Positions 50,942-60,656 of a DNA stretch of 64,000 nucleotides are shown here, piece after piece. Each line of letters opens with the position of its first letter. Position 1 is the first letter of the stretch. Origin of the DNA: Rhodococcus sp. IEGM 1409 (GTDB taxonomy: Bacteria; Actinomycetota; Actinomycetes; Mycobacteriales; Mycobacteriaceae); NCBI RefSeq assembly GCF_030056735.1, contig NZ_JASHKN010000006.1, forward strand, positions 62,001 to 126,000. Direction: 5' to 3'. The notes under the pieces are model-generated. The model searched no databases. It saw only the letters and a list, made by a program, of their open reading frames with translations, and was not told where the DNA came from. The position numbers were made by a program, and so were the translations under genes.

Positions 50942-52051
50942 TTACACTTCGCAGTCCACCCATTCGATGTAACCGGTGCCGTTGATCGACGCACCGTCGA
51001 AACTCCCCCGGTAGGTGTACGCGCCGACGTATCCCTTACCGTGACCGTAGCGCCACTCCGAGTCGATCTCCGCCTCGAACTCCACGACAGTCCTGCCGTA
51101 ATCGCGGACCTGCCAACGCAGTACGCGCGGCACACGCATCTCACGCCCCTGTGGGTCGATGTGCAACGTGTCGGCGTACTCGAGCACATCGAACTCGACG
51201 TCGTCGAAAACCCTTGCGCTACCGTCCACAGTTCGAATGTAGGCGAGCTTGCACGCCGTCACCCCTGACGCTCGAACATCGGTGAGCAACAGTTGATGCC
51301 GGTCGTCGAGTTGAACGATCTGATAGGTGAAGAAGTCGGCCGGGAGCTTCCACGACTCGGGGAGGGCACGGCGAGTCAACGATTGTGGTGTCATGCACCG
51401 CGCATATTCAACGGTGCACGGAGCCGAAATACTCACCGGTCCATCCGGACTCGAGATCGTCCCCGAACACTGCGCCAGGAGACTGACATGGTCGTAAACC
51501 GGATTGCGCACGAACCACGACGCTTGATCGGTTGCCACTACCTCCAGATCCACGTCGAAAGTGTCGTATCGCCCGGTGACACGGAACTTCGGATAGCTGT
51601 TCTCGATGATCAGATTGTCACCGAAGGCAATTCGCGAACCGTCTTCTTCGAAAGCGCACTCGTCGTCGGCATCGTACGCCCGATAGAAGTGGTGGCCGGG
51701 CGCAGCGGTGGAACTCAGCACGGTTGCGGTGTTTCGCGCGTCGGGTGCAGCGAGATAGTCGTTGTCGAACACCACAGTCCCCGTGGCGCCGATCAACGTC
51801 ATGGTGTTGAGATAGCGAAAAGGCCCTGGCAACTCGGGAACGAAGATCCCGTAGTGCGTCCAGGCAAATTTCCGCGAGGCAAGATGCGGGCGCATCATCT
51901 CCGGTCGATCGAACGGGCGTACCGATTCGGCCATCCGCTTGTCGATCAGCGGCAGCGCGCCGTCCAGCAATGCCCGAACCGCGGGTCGCCACAACCGCCG
52001 CGAGCGGGTGGCGGAGGCAGTGTGGGAACGATCAACAGTTTGTCCGGTCAC
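50942..52051 (-). CDS. Conserved hypothetical protein (DUF6670-like)
   Basis: 369 residues, no signal peptide or membrane helix. HYGIFVPELPGPFRYLNTMTLIG and later FKDD-poor beta-rich text (GDNLIIENSYPKFRVTGRYDTFDVDLEVVATDQ, VEFEAEIDSEWRYGHGKGYVGAYTYRG) suggest two lipocalin-like beta-barrels, as in the AttH/carotenoid-modifying group. I recall DUF6670 for this family but could not verify. Function unknown. Confidence 0.65.
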   Translation of the reverse strand: MTGQTVDRSHTASATRSRRLWRPAVRALLDGALPLIDKRMAESVRPFDRPEMMRPHLASRKFAWTHYGIFVPELPGPFRYLNTMTLIGATGTVVFDNDYLAAPDARNTATVLSSTAAPGHHFYRAYDADDECAFEEDGSRIAFGDNLIIENSYPKFRVTGRYDTFDVDLEVVATDQASWFVRNPVYDHVSLLAQCSGTISSPDGPVSISAPCTVEYARCMTPQSLTRRALPESWKLPADFFTYQIVQLDDRHQLLLTDVRASGVTACKLAYIRTVDGSARVFDDVEFDVLEYADTLHIDPQGREMRVPRVLRWQVRDYGRTVVEFEAEIDSEWRYGHGKGYVGAYTYRGSFDGASINGTGYIEWVDCEV

Positions 52052-52196
52052 GCCCCCAAGTTAATGTAACCAACCGTAACAAACAAGTGTCGAAGTTTCC
52101 TCGACGACCTCACCCCTGAACACCCGCGTCCTGCGCAAGGGGCGAATAGCATGTGAGAATCCGCGTACCGGAACCGGTCGCAGAGAGGGCGCAACA

Positions 52197-53039
52197 ATGC
52201 AGCACGAAGAGTCGTCGTTCACCGGGGTAGCCGGCACCAAGATCGTCTACGACGTGTGGACTCCGGACCGCGAACCCACCGGGGTTCTTGTCCTCTGCCA
52301 CGGGCTCGGCGAACATGCGAGGCGCTACGACCACGTAGCCGCGCGGCTCGGCGAACTCGGTCTCATCGTGTACGCACCCGACCACCGCGGGCACGGTCGG
52401 TCCGGCGGCAAGCGCGTTCATCTGAAGGAATTCTCCGACTTCACCGACGATGTCCACACCTTGTTCTCGATCGTGTCCGCGGCGCATCCCGGCAAGGACA
52501 AGTTCCTGCTCGGACACAGCATGGGCGGCGCGATCGCACTTTCCTACGCCCTCGATCATCAGTCCGATCTCGAGGCGCTCGCGCTTTCCGGACCTGCTGT
52601 GATCATTGCAACCGGCACTCCGAAGATCGTGATGCAGTTGGGCAAGATCGTCGGCAAATATCTCCCCGACGTGCCTGTCGAGAATCTGGAAGCGGCTGCG
52701 GTATCGCGTGATCAGAAGGTTGTCGACAAGTACAACGCCGACCCTCTGGTACACCACGGCAAGGTTCCCGCCGGAATTGCACGAGGCATGATCACCGCTG
52801 CGGAAGGCTTCCCGGCGCGCCTCCCTTCGCTCACCATTCCCGTTCTGCTTCAACACGGTTCGGACGACCGTTTGACGGACCCCGCCGGCAGCAAGCTCGT
52901 CGCAGACCTGGCCGGCTCTTCGGACGTCACCTTGAAGGTGTACGACGGTCTGTACCACGAGATCTTCAACGAGCCTGAGCAGGAAGAAGTTCTGAACGAT
53001 CTGATCGAGTGGCTGCGCCCGCGGGTCACCGGAGCATAG
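52197..53039 (+). CDS. Monoacylglycerol lipase
   Basis: 280 residues. Serine hydrolase 4 family: LVLCHGLGEHARRYDHVA, HRGHGRSGG, nucleophile Ser in LLGHSMGGAIALSYA, Asp in LLQHGSDDRLTDP, His in YDGLYHEIFNEPEQ. It hydrolyses monoacylglycerols, as Rv0183 does in mycobacteria. The next gene starts 2 bases after its stop. Confidence 0.92.
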   Translation: MQHEESSFTGVAGTKIVYDVWTPDREPTGVLVLCHGLGEHARRYDHVAARLGELGLIVYAPDHRGHGRSGGKRVHLKEFSDFTDDVHTLFSIVSAAHPGKDKFLLGHSMGGAIALSYALDHQSDLEALALSGPAVIIATGTPKIVMQLGKIVGKYLPDVPVENLEAAAVSRDQKVVDKYNADPLVHHGKVPAGIARGMITAAEGFPARLPSLTIPVLLQHGSDDRLTDPAGSKLVADLAGSSDVTLKVYDGLYHEIFNEPEQEEVLNDLIEWLRPRVTGA

Positions 53040-53041
53040 TC

Positions 53042-53608
53042 ATGTCGACGTGCGGGATCCTGCTGGCTGCCGGGGCCGGATCCCGCATGGGCAAACCCAA
53101 AGCGCTCGTCACAAACGCCGACGGTCAGTCTTGGCTTCACCACGGGGTCACGACACTGCAGTCTGCCGGCCTCTCACCCGTCATCGTGGTCCTCGGCGCT
53201 CAGGCAGAGGACGCCGTCGAACTACTGCCCACCACCGATGTCGTTGTGGTGATATCGGATTGGCAGCACGGAATGAGCGCCTCGCTGCGCTGCGGACTCG
53301 AGGCCGCCATGCGAATCGACGACGCAGATGCGGCAGCGGTCTCCCTGGTCGACGTCCCGGATCTGAATGCCGACACCGTGACGCGAATCGCGGGTGTGGG
53401 AACCCCTGCACGAAACATACTGCGAAGAGCTGTTTTTCGCGGCAGACCCGGCCATCCCGTCCTGATCGGACGCGACCATTGGCCGACGCTTGCAGAGTCT
53501 CTCACCGGGGACGGGGGCGCCAATACCTACCTACGCGAACACGGGGTCGAGTTGGTGGAGTGCAGCGACCTCAGCAGCGGCGTCGACGTCGACTATCCCG
53601 AAGCCTGA
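53042..53608 (+). CDS. MocA-like nucleotidyltransferase
   Basis: 188 residues. LLAAGAGSRMGKPKALV is the nucleotide-binding loop of MobA/MocA-type enzymes; SLVDVPDLNADTV carries the metal-binding Asp, and FRGRPGHPVLIGRDHW the substrate loop. Members attach CMP or GMP to molybdopterin; this length and text fit MocA (CTP) rather than MobA. No molybdoenzyme gene is close, so the assignment is by family only. Confidence 0.82.
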   Translation: MSTCGILLAAGAGSRMGKPKALVTNADGQSWLHHGVTTLQSAGLSPVIVVLGAQAEDAVELLPTTDVVVVISDWQHGMSASLRCGLEAAMRIDDADAAAVSLVDVPDLNADTVTRIAGVGTPARNILRRAVFRGRPGHPVLIGRDHWPTLAESLTGDGGANTYLREHGVELVECSDLSSGVDVDYPEA

Positions 53609-53666
53609 CCGCACGTCACAATCCTCCCAGGTGGTGGGTGTTCGAATTCGGTGTAAAGATGATCCG

Positions 53667-54470
53667 ATGAAACGTACCGTCGCCGCCCTGCTCGACATCG
53701 AGATCGACGAGGCGACCAACCTGGAGTTCAAGATCGCGGTGACGCGCGCGCCGGGTGTCGAAGTGATGGAAACGATGTCGTTCGTCCATGACGGTAGTCC
53801 GCTCGAACCCCGCGAGATCACCGCCGAACACGGCACCCGCATCCACCTGCTCGACTGTGCCCCAGGAAAACTGATCGTCAGCTACGACGCAACCGTCATC
53901 GGCCGCGCAGAACCGGCGTCGGTCAGCGACTACGACGTGTCGAAGTATCTGCGCCCCAGTCGGTATGCCGAGGCGGACAAGTTCTTCGGTTTTGTCGCCG
54001 GGCAATTCGATCTCGCCACTCCCCCGGCCGAACTCCTTCTCGAAGTCACTCGCTGGGTGAGTACACATTTGAGTTATGTTCCCGGCACCAGCCGCGGTAC
54101 CGACAGTGCGGTCGACACCTTGCTCGCGGGCGCCGGAGTGTGCCGCGACTACTCGCACCTGACCATCTCACTGCTGCGCGCCGTGGGGATTCCCGCTCGA
54201 CTGGTGGCCGTCTACGCGCCGGGTTGCGATCCGATGGATTTTCACGCCGTAGTCGAAGCCAATATCGACAACGTGTGGCGCGTGGTCGATGCAACGCAAC
54301 TGGCCCCGCGCAGCAATCTTGTGCGCATCTCGACCGGCCGAGACGCCGCGGACACAGCGTTCCTCGACAACCACGGCGGTTCGATCACGTTGCATGCGTC
54401 GGAAGTTCGCGCAATCGTCGACGGCGTTCTCGACAACGACGACTACGCGACCCTCACGTCGATCGGCTGA
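53667..54470 (+). CDS. Transglutaminase-like protein
   Basis: 267 residues. An N-terminal beta domain (residues 1-115) precedes the papain-like core with triad Cys in AGVCRDYSHLTISLLRAVGIPARLV, His in PMDFHAVVEANI and Asp in WRVVDATQLAPR. The gap from the nucleotidyltransferase is 58 bases. Probably a protease or amidase in peptide cross-link turnover; the substrate is unknown. Confidence 0.88.
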   Translation: MKRTVAALLDIEIDEATNLEFKIAVTRAPGVEVMETMSFVHDGSPLEPREITAEHGTRIHLLDCAPGKLIVSYDATVIGRAEPASVSDYDVSKYLRPSRYAEADKFFGFVAGQFDLATPPAELLLEVTRWVSTHLSYVPGTSRGTDSAVDTLLAGAGVCRDYSHLTISLLRAVGIPARLVAVYAPGCDPMDFHAVVEANIDNVWRVVDATQLAPRSNLVRISTGRDAADTAFLDNHGGSITLHASEVRAIVDGVLDNDDYATLTSIG

Positions 54471-54479
54471 GAAACAGCG

Positions 54480-55451
54480 TCAGGCACTGATCTGGCTCTG
54501 CGAGGCCATCGTTCGCTCGAGGAACTTGACTGTGAGATCGACGATCGTCTTCCCCTCCCGAAGAGCTTTGCCGATCACCGGGAAAGCATGGATCTGCCCA
54601 CTCCAGATGTGCGTTTCGACGGCTTGTCCTGCCTTGATCAGGTTTTCGGTCATGATCTCGACGTCCGGACGCATCAATTCGTATTCGGCGGACACCAGGA
54701 ACGACGGCGGAATCAGGCTGGCATCGGCGTTGATCGGAGACTCTGCACCGACTATTTCGTCCGGACCTTCGAGCCACCGGTCCTTGAGCTTTTCCACCTG
54801 TGACATCGGTAGGTAGGCATCACGTTTCATGAAATCGGGATCGTGGTCCTCAAGGTTCACGTTGAGAAGTGGCGAGTAGCCGATCACGGCTGCGGGCCGC
54901 GTGATTCCGCGCAGTGCGGCAATTTCGGCGACCTTCATGGCCAGGTATCCGCCCGCCGAATCACCGGCAACCACAATCTTGTTCGGGTCTTCCGCTGTCT
55001 CGAGCAACGCCGTGTACGCGGCCATTGCGTCCTTGACGGAGGTGCCGATGGAACCTTCCGGCAGCTGACGGTAGCGCACGGAGATCACCGGCACGCCGGC
55101 CTTCGCCGACAGCAGGCCGCACAGTGCCCGGTGCGTCGCCAGACCGCAGAAGACGAAACCACCGCCGTGGAAGTACAGGATTGTGGCGCCGGCCAACTCG
55201 CCCTGCGCTTTGCGCGGATGCTTCACCTTCTCGCTGGGCACACCGCCCAGCGTGAAAGGCTCGATGTCGAGGTTCTTCGGCTTCGGCAGCTTGTCCGCCA
55301 TCGCGTCGAGTCGCTCGAGTTGGCGGATACCGCGTTCGGTGGTCGGCCAGAGGGTGAACATCGGCTTCACGAACGTCCTGGTCAGGCAGAAGATAACCCG
55401 CGCTCGCGGACTCACGTTCCAATGCCATACCGTCGAATCTCGCGTCCGCAT
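54480..55451 (-). CDS. Esterase/lipase of the hormone-sensitive lipase family
   Basis: 323 residues. HGGGFVFCG is the oxyanion motif of the HSL group, Ser in VVAGDSAGGYLAM the nucleophile, Asp in the ELMRPDVE region and His in GQIHAFPVIG. ATG 55451 (MRTRDSTVWHW) has GGGAGG 5 bases upstream and is preferred to the earlier ATG at 55496. Convergent with the transglutaminase gene. Confidence 0.88.
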   Translation of the reverse strand: MRTRDSTVWHWNVSPRARVIFCLTRTFVKPMFTLWPTTERGIRQLERLDAMADKLPKPKNLDIEPFTLGGVPSEKVKHPRKAQGELAGATILYFHGGGFVFCGLATHRALCGLLSAKAGVPVISVRYRQLPEGSIGTSVKDAMAAYTALLETAEDPNKIVVAGDSAGGYLAMKVAEIAALRGITRPAAVIGYSPLLNVNLEDHDPDFMKRDAYLPMSQVEKLKDRWLEGPDEIVGAESPINADASLIPPSFLVSAEYELMRPDVEIMTENLIKAGQAVETHIWSGQIHAFPVIGKALREGKTIVDLTVKFLERTMASQSQISA

Positions 55452-55594
55452 AGCGTCCTCCCAGGTCAAGCCGTTTTGTGCATTTGAGTTACACATACTT
55501 GTCGGCTGCTGATGTGAACGATAACTGACGCTGCCTCAAAATGACACGACGGGTAGGCCTCGATTGCTCGCGCGTGTGCAAGTTCCGCTCGCGA

Positions 55595-56032
55595 TCACGG
55601 CCGGAAAAGATACGCGGTCAGTCCGCGGTGCCCTCCACGCATCATCGCTTCATGATTCCACTCGAACACCGGCTTCGCGATCCGCGAGGCCAGGCCAAGT
55701 GCTCCGGACACCGTTACTTGTTGCCGAAAGTCGGCGACACAACCAGATCCAGCGGGGCGCACCGCCCAGCTACTCCACCCTGTCATTGCCCCGGAGAGAT
55801 GCACTTTCAGATGGCGGGCAACAGGGTCTTCGACCTCGCGTCGCCCAAATACCAGCAGCGTCAGAGGGACAGCGCTGCGGATGGCCATGGAGCCCGAATG
55901 CTCGTCGGTCGTCCGGACTCGGCGTATCTGAGGCCACCACTGCGAATACCTCTCGGCGTCCGCGAGAACGTCGTAGACACGGTCGGCAGAGGCCGGGAGC
56001 GTCCAGACGCTGTGGAAGTCGAAGTCGGTCAC
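55595..56032 (-). CDS. SRPBCC-family (polyketide-cyclase-like) protein
   Basis: 145 residues. The START-like fold is suggested by SVWTLPASADRVYDVLADAERYSQWWPQIRRV at the N-terminus and the final long helix region LASRIAKPVFEWNHEAMMRGG. Hydrophobic-ligand binding is expected, but no catalytic residue stands out. It follows the DUF1707 gene (17 bases apart) on the same strand. Confidence 0.82.
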   Translation of the reverse strand: MTDFDFHSVWTLPASADRVYDVLADAERYSQWWPQIRRVRTTDEHSGSMAIRSAVPLTLLVFGRREVEDPVARHLKVHLSGAMTGWSSWAVRPAGSGCVADFRQQVTVSGALGLASRIAKPVFEWNHEAMMRGGHRGLTAYLFRP

Positions 56033-56049
56033 GGTTTACAACGTCCGAG

Positions 56050-56589
56050 CTAGCCGGTGCGCACTGTGAGATCACCGAACAACGAATACGAGACAACACG
56101 AATAACCGGTGCACCTGGGCCGGGATCCTGTCGACCCCCGTCGAATTCCCGATCTCCGAAAAGGTCGAAGCCACCCAACTCGACTGAAACCCCCTCCGGA
56201 ACCCGCAGCCTCGTGTCCCCGAAGATCGACACGATGGTGATCGTCGAGGAGGACGCTGTGATGGTTGCCGACCGCAGATCGAACTTGACGTCCCCGAACA
56301 ACAGCAACGCGAGTGTCTTTTTCGCCAAAGACCAACGCCCAGAGCGCTTCGTGTCACCGAAGACACCGACGATCGTTGCTTGCGGCGGCGACATCACGGC
56401 AGGCGGTGCCGCACTGAACGGCACGATCTGCTCGAGCTGCCCCCGATCCGCGGTCGGCGACCACACCACTGCCGCCTTGTCCGAGTACTCCTCGAGGGTC
56501 AAACGCCCCTCACCCACCGCGACTTCCAGACGCGCTTGGGCATCGACACGCAATTGATCGACGTCGTGGCCTTCTTCAGCAGCAGTCAC
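56050..56589 (-). CDS. DUF1707 and cell-wall-sensing-like domain protein
   Basis: 179 residues from GTG 56589. DUF1707 at residues 10-65 (LRVDAQARLEVAVGEGRLTLEEYSDKAAVVW), then three beta-rich repeats each with an FGD signature (GVFGDTKRSG, LLFGDVKFDL, SIFGDTRLRV, DLFGDREFDG). This is the LiaF/DUF2154-like C-terminal module. No membrane helix is present, so it is cytosolic or peripheral. Likely a stress sensor; function unproven. Confidence 0.8.
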   Translation of the reverse strand: MTAAEEGHDVDQLRVDAQARLEVAVGEGRLTLEEYSDKAAVVWSPTADRGQLEQIVPFSAAPPAVMSPPQATIVGVFGDTKRSGRWSLAKKTLALLLFGDVKFDLRSATITASSSTITIVSIFGDTRLRVPEGVSVELGGFDLFGDREFDGGRQDPGPGAPVIRVVSYSLFGDLTVRTG

Positions 56590-56635
56590 CCGAGAACCGT
56601 AACCCGAACCGCGGGTGCCCACACGCCTGGCCCGC

Positions 56636-57166
56636 TCAGTACTCGAACGTCTCCACCCGACGCAGGATCTCCTCCGCGATCTTGGCGGGACTTCCACCCA
56701 CGTCGACGACGATGGCCTGCTCATCCGGGTCGACGGCCTCGAGCGTCGAGATCTGGGAATCGAGGAGCGAGGCGGGCATGTAGTGATCGAGGCGAGCGGT
56801 CAACCGTTGGCCGATCTGATCCCGCGAGCCGGCGAGGTGCACGAACACGACGTGCTCACCGCGAAGGACGTCGCGGTAACTGCGCTTGAGTGCCGAACAC
56901 GTGACGATGCCCGGCTGACCGGCATCGGTGTGACTCTTGATCCAGACGGCGATCTTGTCGAGCCAGGGCCAGCGATCATCGTCGTTCAACGGATGCCCGG
57001 TCGCCATCTTGTCGATGTTCGCCTGCGGGTGGAGATCGTCGCCCTCTTGAAGGTCCCAACCCATCGCTCCTGCGAGCATGCCGCCGACGGTCGACTTTCC
57101 CGAACCCGAGACACCCATCAGGACGAGCACGGGATACTGCTTCTGCTGTGCCGCTTCGCTGTTCAT
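56636..57166 (-). CDS. gntK: Gluconokinase
   Basis: 176 residues. Walker A MGVSGSGKSTVGGMLA, DDLHPQANIDKMATGHPLNDDDRWPWL and CSALKRSYRDVLR are the family's strongest landmarks. It phosphorylates gluconate to 6-phosphogluconate with ATP. It follows gntP by 12 bases and completes a gluconate-uptake operon. Confidence 0.95.
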   Translation of the reverse strand: MNSEAAQQKQYPVLVLMGVSGSGKSTVGGMLAGAMGWDLQEGDDLHPQANIDKMATGHPLNDDDRWPWLDKIAVWIKSHTDAGQPGIVTCSALKRSYRDVLRGEHVVFVHLAGSRDQIGQRLTARLDHYMPASLLDSQISTLEAVDPDEQAIVVDVGGSPAKIAEEILRRVETFEY

Positions 57167-57178
57167 GTGCTCGCCTAC

Positions 57179-58567
57179 CTAGATGAATGCGCTCAACACG
57201 AGCACTCCGGCCAGGCCCGACACCGAGATGATGCACTCCATCACGGTCCAGGTCTTGAGGTTCTGTACCACGCTGACGCCCAGATACTCCTTCACCAACC
57301 AGAATCCGGCGTCGTTGACGTGCGAGAGGAAGAGCGAGCCTGCGCCGATCGCCAACACCATCAGCGAGACGTGTGCGGAAGAGAGGTCGGCTGCAACCGG
57401 AGCGAGGATGCCCGACGCAGTCACCGTTGCCACCGTTGCCGAACCCGTTGCGACACGGATCAATACCGCCACCAGCCAGGCCAGGAACAACACCGGAAGG
57501 CTGCTGCCCTTGATCGCGTCGGCGATCACTCCGGCGATACCGGTGTCGATGAGGACCTGCTTGAAACCGCCACCGGCGCCGACGATCAACAAAATGCCTG
57601 CGATGGGAGGCAGGGAGCTTTCGAGTGACTTCGAGATGGCCTTGCGGTCCATACCGCCGCCGCGCCCCAGAAGCACCATCCCGACCAGAACCGCGAGACC
57701 CAAAGCCACAACGGGTGTTCCGAGGAAGTCGAGGACCGACTTGGGGAGGGCCTCGGAATCGGGAGCGATCACGTCGGCAAATGCCTTGCCCAGCATGAGA
57801 ACAACCGGGAGGAGAATCGCTGCGAGAGTAGCCGCGAAAGAGGGACGTTGCTGCTTCTCTTCTTCGCCTCGATCTTCGCCTGTGACAAAAAGATCCGGGA
57901 CCTTCACGTCGACCCATCGTGCTGCGTACTTACTGAAGACGGGCCCGGCGAGAACAACAGTGGGGATCGCGACGAGAACACCGAGCGCGAGGGTGAGGCC
58001 GAGGTTTGCGTTCAAGGCCGAGACTGCAACCAACGGCCCGGGGTGCGGCGGAACCAACCCGTGCATGGCCGAGAGGCCGGCGAGGGTGGGGATCGCGATG
58101 CGCATCAGGGACAAGCCGGAACGCCGCGCGACGAGGATGATGACCGGCATCAACAGGACGAGACCGATTTCGAAGAACATCGGCAGACCGATCACCGCGC
58201 CGACCAGAGCCATGGTCCACGGAAGCGCCTTGGTGCTGGAACGGCCGACCAGAGTGTCGACTACTCGGTCGGCACCGCCGGAATCGGCGAGGAGTTTGCC
58301 GAACATCGCGCCGAAACCGATCAGGATCCCGACACTTCCCATCGTCGACCCGAAGCCGGTGGCGAACGCCGCAACCGACTCGGCCGATCCGAGGCCGGCC
58401 GCCAGACCGACGCCCACCGCGCCGATGGACAGTGCGAGGAAGGGGTGCAGGTCGAGCCAGGTGATCAGCGCGATGATGACCGCGACGCCGGCGACCGCAG
58501 CGATGATCAAGCGTGCGTCGCTACCAGCGGGGACGACCTCGGCCGCCAGCAATGCTGTGGTGTTCAT
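57179..58567 (-). CDS. gntP: Gluconate:H+ symporter
   Basis: 462 residues, about 12-14 hydrophobic segments, GntP family: GIGFGAMFGKLLADSGGADRVVDTL and PPHPGPLVAVSALNANLG are conserved. It imports gluconate for GntK. Only this enzyme pair and a GntR-type regulator form the cluster. First gene of the operon; the promoter is in 58568-58700. Confidence 0.93.
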   Translation of the reverse strand: MNTTALLAAEVVPAGSDARLIIAAVAGVAVIIALITWLDLHPFLALSIGAVGVGLAAGLGSAESVAAFATGFGSTMGSVGILIGFGAMFGKLLADSGGADRVVDTLVGRSSTKALPWTMALVGAVIGLPMFFEIGLVLLMPVIILVARRSGLSLMRIAIPTLAGLSAMHGLVPPHPGPLVAVSALNANLGLTLALGVLVAIPTVVLAGPVFSKYAARWVDVKVPDLFVTGEDRGEEEKQQRPSFAATLAAILLPVVLMLGKAFADVIAPDSEALPKSVLDFLGTPVVALGLAVLVGMVLLGRGGGMDRKAISKSLESSLPPIAGILLIVGAGGGFKQVLIDTGIAGVIADAIKGSSLPVLFLAWLVAVLIRVATGSATVATVTASGILAPVAADLSSAHVSLMVLAIGAGSLFLSHVNDAGFWLVKEYLGVSVVQNLKTWTVMECIISVSGLAGVLVLSAFI

Positions 58568-58615
58568 AGGGACTCCCAGTCCGATGAGTGATTGAGGTCA
58601 CTGTTCCTTAATTAA

Positions 58616-58647
58616 CCTACAATTTCAAGAGCAGACACTAATTTGTA
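58616..58647. promoter_or_regulatory. Inverted repeat in the gntP-gntR intergenic region
   Basis: CTACAA (58616-58621) and TTGTAG (58642-58647) are inverted copies in an AT-rich stretch midway between the two divergent genes. A candidate operator of the GntR regulator. Confidence 0.4.
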
Positions 58648-58700
58648 GTATTTATTCGGCTTGCACCGGGCTTACTCCATACGCATGGGACGATCTACGT

Positions 58701-59429
58701 ATGCCTTCTGTCCCGTTTCAGCAGTTACACGACTCGATGCTGGAACAGCTCGGCCAAGACATAGTCGGTGGTGTGCTCGCCCCGGGAACCACGATCTCCG
58801 CCGACGAGGTGGCAACGCGCTACGACGTGTCGCGAACCGTCATCCGCGAAGTTGTCCGCGTTCTCGAATCCCTCGGACTGGCCTCGGTTCGTCGACGCGT
58901 CGGAATCACCATCCTCGGCTCCGAACACTGGAACTCGCTCGACCCCAACGTCATCCGCTGGCAACTGGCCGGTCCTGATCGGTTCGAGCAGCTTTCGATC
59001 CTGAGTGAACTCCGTTCCGGCATCGAACCCCTGGCAGCCCGACTGGCCGCAACGCGCGCAACACCGGAGCAGTGCGGCGCTCTCACCGCAGCCGTCATCG
59101 GCATGTCGGCTACTTCGCGTGCTGCCGATACCGACGCATATCTCGGCCATGATTCCGACTTTCACCGCACCTTGCTCGCCGCTTCCGGCAACCCGATGCT
59201 GCGTGCGATGTCGCAGATCGTCGTCGAGATACTCGAAGGCCGCACTCGCCACTCGTTGATGCCCCACGAGGCCGACCCCGAAGCGATTCACCTGCACGGA
59301 GTGGTCGCATCAGCCATTCAGGCCGGAGACGCCGACGCCGCGGAAGCCGCGATGCGCTCGATAGTCGCGGAATCCGCAGAAGCGGTTGAAACAATGCGCG
59401 AAAGCCCCGAGCTGCCACCTCATCTGTAA
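58701..59429 (+). CDS. gntR: GntR/FadR-family regulator of gluconate genes
   Basis: 242 residues. Winged helix ([30 protein letters not shown]) followed by an FCD domain with metal-binding His/Asp ([32 protein letters not shown]). Divergent from gntP, hence probably the gluconate- or phosphogluconate-responsive repressor. The symbol is by function, not homology to E. coli GntR (a LacI protein). Confidence 0.85.
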   Translation: MPSVPFQQLHDSMLEQLGQDIVGGVLAPGTTISADEVATRYDVSRTVIREVVRVLESLGLASVRRRVGITILGSEHWNSLDPNVIRWQLAGPDRFEQLSILSELRSGIEPLAARLAATRATPEQCGALTAAVIGMSATSRAADTDAYLGHDSDFHRTLLAASGNPMLRAMSQIVVEILEGRTRHSLMPHEADPEAIHLHGVVASAIQAGDADAAEAAMRSIVAESAEAVETMRESPELPPHL

Positions 59430-59526
59430 GTCGAGCCACAGACTCGGCGGAATTGGCGCGCAACTGCTCCGCAAGTGGAACGCTTGGCGCCATGACAGCA
59501 CTCGCTACGCAGAACAGCGCACTCTG

Positions 59527-60534
59527 ATGGCCCGCCCGGTACGCGTCGTCGTCCTCGGTGCCGGATCGTGGGGAACCACGGTGGCCGGCCTCGCTGCCCG
59601 CAACACCCCCACCCTGTTGTGGGCACGAAATTCCGAAGCGGCCGACGAGATCAATTCGCAACGGACCAACTCCAAATACCTTGGTGAGCGCAAACTTCCC
59701 AATGGACTCAAGGCAACCTCGGATCTGGTCGAAGCCGCTCGCGAAGCGGACGTACTCGTATGCGGAGTGCCATCGCACGCCGTTCGCTCCACCCTCGCCG
59801 AGATCGCCAACGAAGTTCGGGCGTGGGTCCCGGTGCTGTCACTGTCCAAGGGACTCGAGCCCGGCACCCGGCAGCGTCCAACCGAAGTGATCGCCGAGTG
59901 CCTACCCGGCCATCCCGTCGGACTGCTCGCGGGCCCCAACATCGCCAAGGAGATTGCCGACGGCATGGCGGCGGCATCGGTCGTGGCGACCCAGGACGAT
60001 CGCGTCGCCGCGGCGCTGCAGCCGCTGTTCGCGTCGTCGGTCTTCCGGGTTTACCGCAACACCGACGTGCTTGGCTGTGAACTCGGCGGCATCCTCAAAA
60101 ACATCGTTGCTATCGCCTCGGGCATGGCCGACGGTCTGGGCGTCGGTGACAACACCCGCGCGATGGTGCTCGCTCGCGGCCTCGCCGAAATGACCCGACT
60201 CGGCGAGGCGATGGGCGCCAACCCGCGCACCTTTGCCGGCTTGACGGGCGTCGGCGATCTGATTGCCACCTGCATGGCTCCGACCTCCCGCAACCGTCGT
60301 GTCGGCGAGGCTCTGGCACAGGGCCTGACCGTCGAGGAGGCTGTCGCAAAGCTCGGCCAGGTCGCCGAGGGCGTCAAGACCGCCCCCACCGTCATGGATC
60401 TGGCCCGCGAATACGGCGTCGACATGCCGATTGCCGCGGAGGTCGAGGCCGTCATCGGCGGCCGACAAAGTGCCAGCGACGCATATCGCGGACTTCAGAA
60501 AGTTGCCCCCGGCGGCGAGCACGAAGTGGCGTGA
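59527..60534 (+). CDS. gpsA: NAD(P)H-dependent glycerol-3-phosphate dehydrogenase
   Basis: 335 residues. [16 protein letters not shown] is the dinucleotide loop, [46 protein letters not shown] with the catalytic Lys, and [11 protein letters not shown] are all conserved. It makes sn-glycerol-3-phosphate for phospholipids. ATG 59527 is chosen because the conserved fold starts 6 residues later; the ribosome-binding site is weak. Confidence 0.94.
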   Translation: MARPVRVVVLGAGSWGTTVAGLAARNTPTLLWARNSEAADEINSQRTNSKYLGERKLPNGLKATSDLVEAAREADVLVCGVPSHAVRSTLAEIANEVRAWVPVLSLSKGLEPGTRQRPTEVIAECLPGHPVGLLAGPNIAKEIADGMAAASVVATQDDRVAAALQPLFASSVFRVYRNTDVLGCELGGILKNIVAIASGMADGLGVGDNTRAMVLARGLAEMTRLGEAMGANPRTFAGLTGVGDLIATCMAPTSRNRRVGEALAQGLTVEEAVAKLGQVAEGVKTAPTVMDLAREYGVDMPIAAEVEAVIGGRQSASDAYRGLQKVAPGGEHEVA

Positions 60535-60548
60535 GGGAAATCTATAGA

Positions 60549-60570
60549 TATCTAGCGATTTAGCTAGATA
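60549..60570. repeat. Inverted repeat TATCTAGC/GCTAGATA
   Basis: Perfect 8-base arms around GATTTA, 15 bases after gpsA, preceded by an overlapping TAGATATCTA palindrome. AT-rich and CTAG-containing, unlike a GC-rich terminator; may be a protein site. Confidence 0.5.
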
Positions 60571-60656
60571 CCTGTAGATGGTTCGAGATCAGGAGGCTGG
60601 AGCATCGACGAAGATGTCGATCGCCAACGGTGACTGGAACAACGGATCAGAAGAGC